Assembly: GCA_038200385.1 (NCBI GenBank)
Contig: JBBPYA010000296.1
Location: 1 to 6,998, forward strand
From: JBBPYA01 sp038200385
GTDB lineage: Bacteria > Actinomycetota > Actinomycetes > Mycobacteriales > Geodermatophilaceae
Length of the DNA stretch: 6,998 nt
Direction of reading: 5' to 3'
Notes under the pieces: model-generated
The model's input: the letters and a program-made list of their open reading frames with translations, nothing else
Told to the model about the DNA's origin: nothing
The model's database searches: none
Part shown: in pieces, positions 5,403 to 6,998 of the stretch
How positions within the stretch are numbered: position 1 is the first letter of the stretch
Layout of the letters: every line of letters begins with the position of its first letter
Translations under genes and position numbers: made by a program

Positions 5403-5708
5403 GTGATCTTCAAGGCGGTGCGGGAGGGCCGGCCCTATCCCGAGCACGGTTTCTCCGCGCGGGACTGGGCCCGGATCCCGCCTCGCCAGGTGCGACTGGA
5501 CGAGTTGGTGACGACAAAACTGGCTCTGGAACTGAACAAGCTGCTCGACGAAGACTCGACGTTCTACGGCGACCTGTTCCCGCACGCGGTGCAGTTCCGC
5601 GGCGAGCTGTACCTCGAGGACGGCCTGCACCGGGCGCTGCGTGCCGCGCTGCAGCAGCGTCTGGTGCTGCACGTCCGGGTGCTCAACCTGGACGACCTGA
5701 TCCCCTGA
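5403..5708 (+). CDS. Conserved actinobacterial small protein, ParB-like fold suspected
   Basis: This 101-residue soluble protein has no signal peptide or membrane segment. The function is unknown. The GTG at 5403 is preceded by GGAGG (5388-5392) ten bases upstream. Notable segments are IPPRQVRLDELVTTKLALEL (25-44), DSTFYGDLFPHAVQFRGELY (51-70) and LEDGLHRALRAALQQ (71-85), followed by a strand, LVLHVRVLNLD. The 'DG-x-HR-x2-A' motif before an amphipathic helix and a final strand resembles the DGxHR-type block of ParB/sulfiredoxin-like domains, which suggests but does not prove that fold. From memory, mycobacteria carry a similar-sized gene in the same divergent position beside hrcA (Rv2375), so it is probably an old conserved neighbour. 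Database labels for such proteins vary. It shares its upstream region with hrcA and converges on hemW with a 9-bp gap. Confidence 0.85.
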   Translation: MIFKAVREGRPYPEHGFSARDWARIPPRQVRLDELVTTKLALELNKLLDEDSTFYGDLFPHAVQFRGELYLEDGLHRALRAALQQRLVLHVRVLNLDDLIP

Positions 5709-5717
5709 CCGGCCCGC

Positions 5718-6938
5718 TCAGTCCAGCAGCGAGCGCACCACCGCATCGGCGAGCAACCGGCCCCGCAGGGTGAGTACGGCGCGCCCGGCCAGGTGCTCCA
5801 CCCGGGACAGCAGCCCGTAGCCGACGGCCTCCTCGGCCGCGCGGCGCCCGCCCGCGGTCAGGATCGACGTGGACAGCCCGTCCCGCAGCCGCACACCGAG
5901 CATGATCTGCTCGGTTCGCCGGGCCCGGGCCGAGAGCAGCTCACGCGCCTGGGCGGGGCTGCGCCCGGCCTCGACGAGTCCGGCGTACGCCACCGGGTGC
6001 TTGACGTTCCACCACCGGACCCCGCCGACATGGCTGTGCGCGCCGGGCCCGATCCCCCACCAGTCCGCGCCGGTCCAGTACAGCTGGTTGTGCCGGCTGC
6101 GCCCACTGCGCCCCGCCGACCAGTTGGACACCTCATACCAGAGGTAGCCGGCCCGGGAGAGGGCCACGTCGGCCTGTTCATAGCGGTCGGCGAGTACGTC
6201 GTCGTCGGGTGCGGGCAGCTCGCCGCGGGCGACCTTGCGGGCCAGCGCCGTGCCGTCCTCGACGATCAGGGCGTAGGCCGAGATGTGGTCGGGGTCGGCC
6301 TGAACCGCGGCGTCCAGAGACGCCTGCCAGTCCTGCTCGGTCTCCCCGGGGGTGCCGTAGATCAGGTCGAGGTTGACGTGCTCGAAGCCCGCCGAGCGGG
6401 CCTCGGCGGCGGCCGCCGCGACCCGCCCCGGGGTGTGCTGCCGGTCCAGGACGGCCAGGACGTGCTCGCGGGCGGACTGCATGCCCAGACTGAGCCGGGT
6501 GAACCCGGCCTGCCGCAACCGGTCCAGCGAGCGGGCGGTGACCGACTCCGGGTTGGCCTCGGTGGTCACCTCGCAGTCGGAGCTGAGCCCGAACCGGTCC
6601 CGGACCTCGCCGAGCATCGCGGCCAGATGTTCCGAGGGGAGCAGCGTCGGCGTACCGCCGCCGAAGAAGACGGTCTGCGCGGGCGGCGCGTCGGGACCGA
6701 GCACGTGCGCGGCCAGCCCGATCTCGGCGATCGCCGTGTCCACATAGGACAATGCGGAGGCGCCGCCGCCGAGTTCGCGCGCCGTGTAGGTGTTGAAGTC
6801 GCAGTAGCCGCACCGGCTCGCGCAGAACGGCACGTGCACGTAGATCCCGAACGGGCACTCCCCGAGCCCGCGCAGTGCCTCCTGCGGCAGCGCCCCGTCC
6901 GGCGGCGCGGGGTCGCCGTCGGGCAGAGTGGAGGGCAC
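5718..6938 (-). CDS. hemW: Radical SAM protein HemW (haem chaperone)
   Basis: This 406-residue radical SAM protein has the cluster motif C39-x3-C43-x2-C46 (CASRCGYCDF), the SAM-binding GGGTP (93-97), LSLGMQS (149-155), NLDLIYGTPGE (189-199), HISAYALIVEDGT (218-230) and a C-terminal HemN-like domain with GIGPGAHSHV (295-304). Length and the PFGIYVHVPFC start mark it as HemW, not coproporphyrinogen dehydrogenase HemN. HemW was long misnamed an 'oxygen-independent coproporphyrinogen III oxidase'; studied members bind haem and pass it to target proteins rather than catalyse that oxidation. The GTG at 6938 gives MPSTLPDGDP, which resembles the N-terminus of actinobacterial homologues I remember, but the Shine-Dalgarno is weak. 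It is transcribed toward the 101-residue gene and its stop is 9 bp from that gene's stop. It appears to be monocistronic within the window. Confidence 0.94.
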   Translation of the reverse strand: MPSTLPDGDPAPPDGALPQEALRGLGECPFGIYVHVPFCASRCGYCDFNTYTARELGGGASALSYVDTAIAEIGLAAHVLGPDAPPAQTVFFGGGTPTLLPSEHLAAMLGEVRDRFGLSSDCEVTTEANPESVTARSLDRLRQAGFTRLSLGMQSAREHVLAVLDRQHTPGRVAAAAAEARSAGFEHVNLDLIYGTPGETEQDWQASLDAAVQADPDHISAYALIVEDGTALARKVARGELPAPDDDVLADRYEQADVALSRAGYLWYEVSNWSAGRSGRSRHNQLYWTGADWWGIGPGAHSHVGGVRWWNVKHPVAYAGLVEAGRSPAQARELLSARARRTEQIMLGVRLRDGLSTSILTAGGRRAAEEAVGYGLLSRVEHLAGRAVLTLRGRLLADAVVRSLLD

Positions 6939-6986
6939 CAGTCGAGTGTTCCAGCCGCGGCCACCGCGGTGACGAGGAGGCGGCCC

Positions 6987-6998
6987 GTGACCGAACTG
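6987..6998 (+). CDS. Start of an unidentified plus-strand gene (first four codons)
   Basis: GTG ACC GAA CTG (M/V-T-E-L) is preceded at 6-base spacing by GGAGG within GAGGAGG (6974-6980), an excellent ribosome site. The gene would run out of the window, divergent from hemW, with 48 bp between the two starts. Four codons are too few for any functional call. An alternative is chance, but a purine-rich box at ideal spacing makes a real start likely. Confidence 0.5.

Noticed and set aside
5688..5726. Inverted repeat CTGGAC ... GTCCAG across the convergent stops as a bidirectional terminator
   Set aside because: It has only 6 bp with a 27-base spacer and no T-run; it is within chance expectation for this composition.
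5718..6938. Reading the radical SAM gene as HemN (coproporphyrinogen III dehydrogenase)
   Set aside because: Length, the N-terminal PFGIYVHVPFC layout and the C-terminal motifs fit HemW. Older labels confuse the two.
1..6998. Mobile element, phage, toxin-antitoxin or other accessory system
   Set aside because: No transposase, integrase, terminal repeats, tRNA site or change of base composition is seen. All identified genes are core actinobacterial genes in a familiar order.

Overview
The window is a chromosomal housekeeping segment from a very GC-rich actinobacterium. The evidence is the strong G/C bias at third codon positions, frequent GTG starts, a HrcA/CIRCE heat-shock unit linked to a dnaJ2-type gene, and a gene order (hrcA, dnaJ2, rsmE, phoH, ybeY, CNNM-domain protein) that I recall from Mycobacterium and Streptomyces. 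The genus cannot be fixed from the sequence. I see no mobile element, integrase, CRISPR array, tRNA or rRNA.

Layout. From about 5270 down to position 1, seven genes run on the minus strand: hrcA, dnaJ, rsmE, a HIT-family gene, phoH, ybeY and the start of a CNNM (CorC/HlyC-type) membrane protein cut by the window edge. Most are separated by 26 bp or less; the last pair overlaps by ATGA. The two wider gaps are dnaJ-rsmE (90 bp, with a long imperfect dyad) and HIT-phoH (188 bp, with two short tandem repeats and a possible promoter). A CIRCE operator lies just upstream of hrcA, in a control region shared with a divergent plus-strand gene for a conserved 101-residue protein of unknown function. 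That gene converges, with a 9-bp gap, on hemW (minus strand). Upstream of hemW the first four codons of another plus-strand gene are visible behind a strong Shine-Dalgarno.

How the genes fit together. HrcA represses its own operon through CIRCE, and DnaJ is a co-chaperone of the DnaK system. RsmE (16S rRNA methylation) and YbeY (16S rRNA processing and ribosome quality control) act on the small ribosomal subunit. PhoH is the ATPase usually found beside ybeY. The cluster therefore joins protein-folding stress to ribosome maturation. HemW (haem chaperone family) is a separate unit.

Nothing here looks like a wholly new system. The points most worth a second look are a tiny hairpin that buries the ybeY Shine-Dalgarno, the repeat-rich phoH leader, the dyad before rsmE, and the uncharacterised ParB-like small protein that shares the CIRCE control region.
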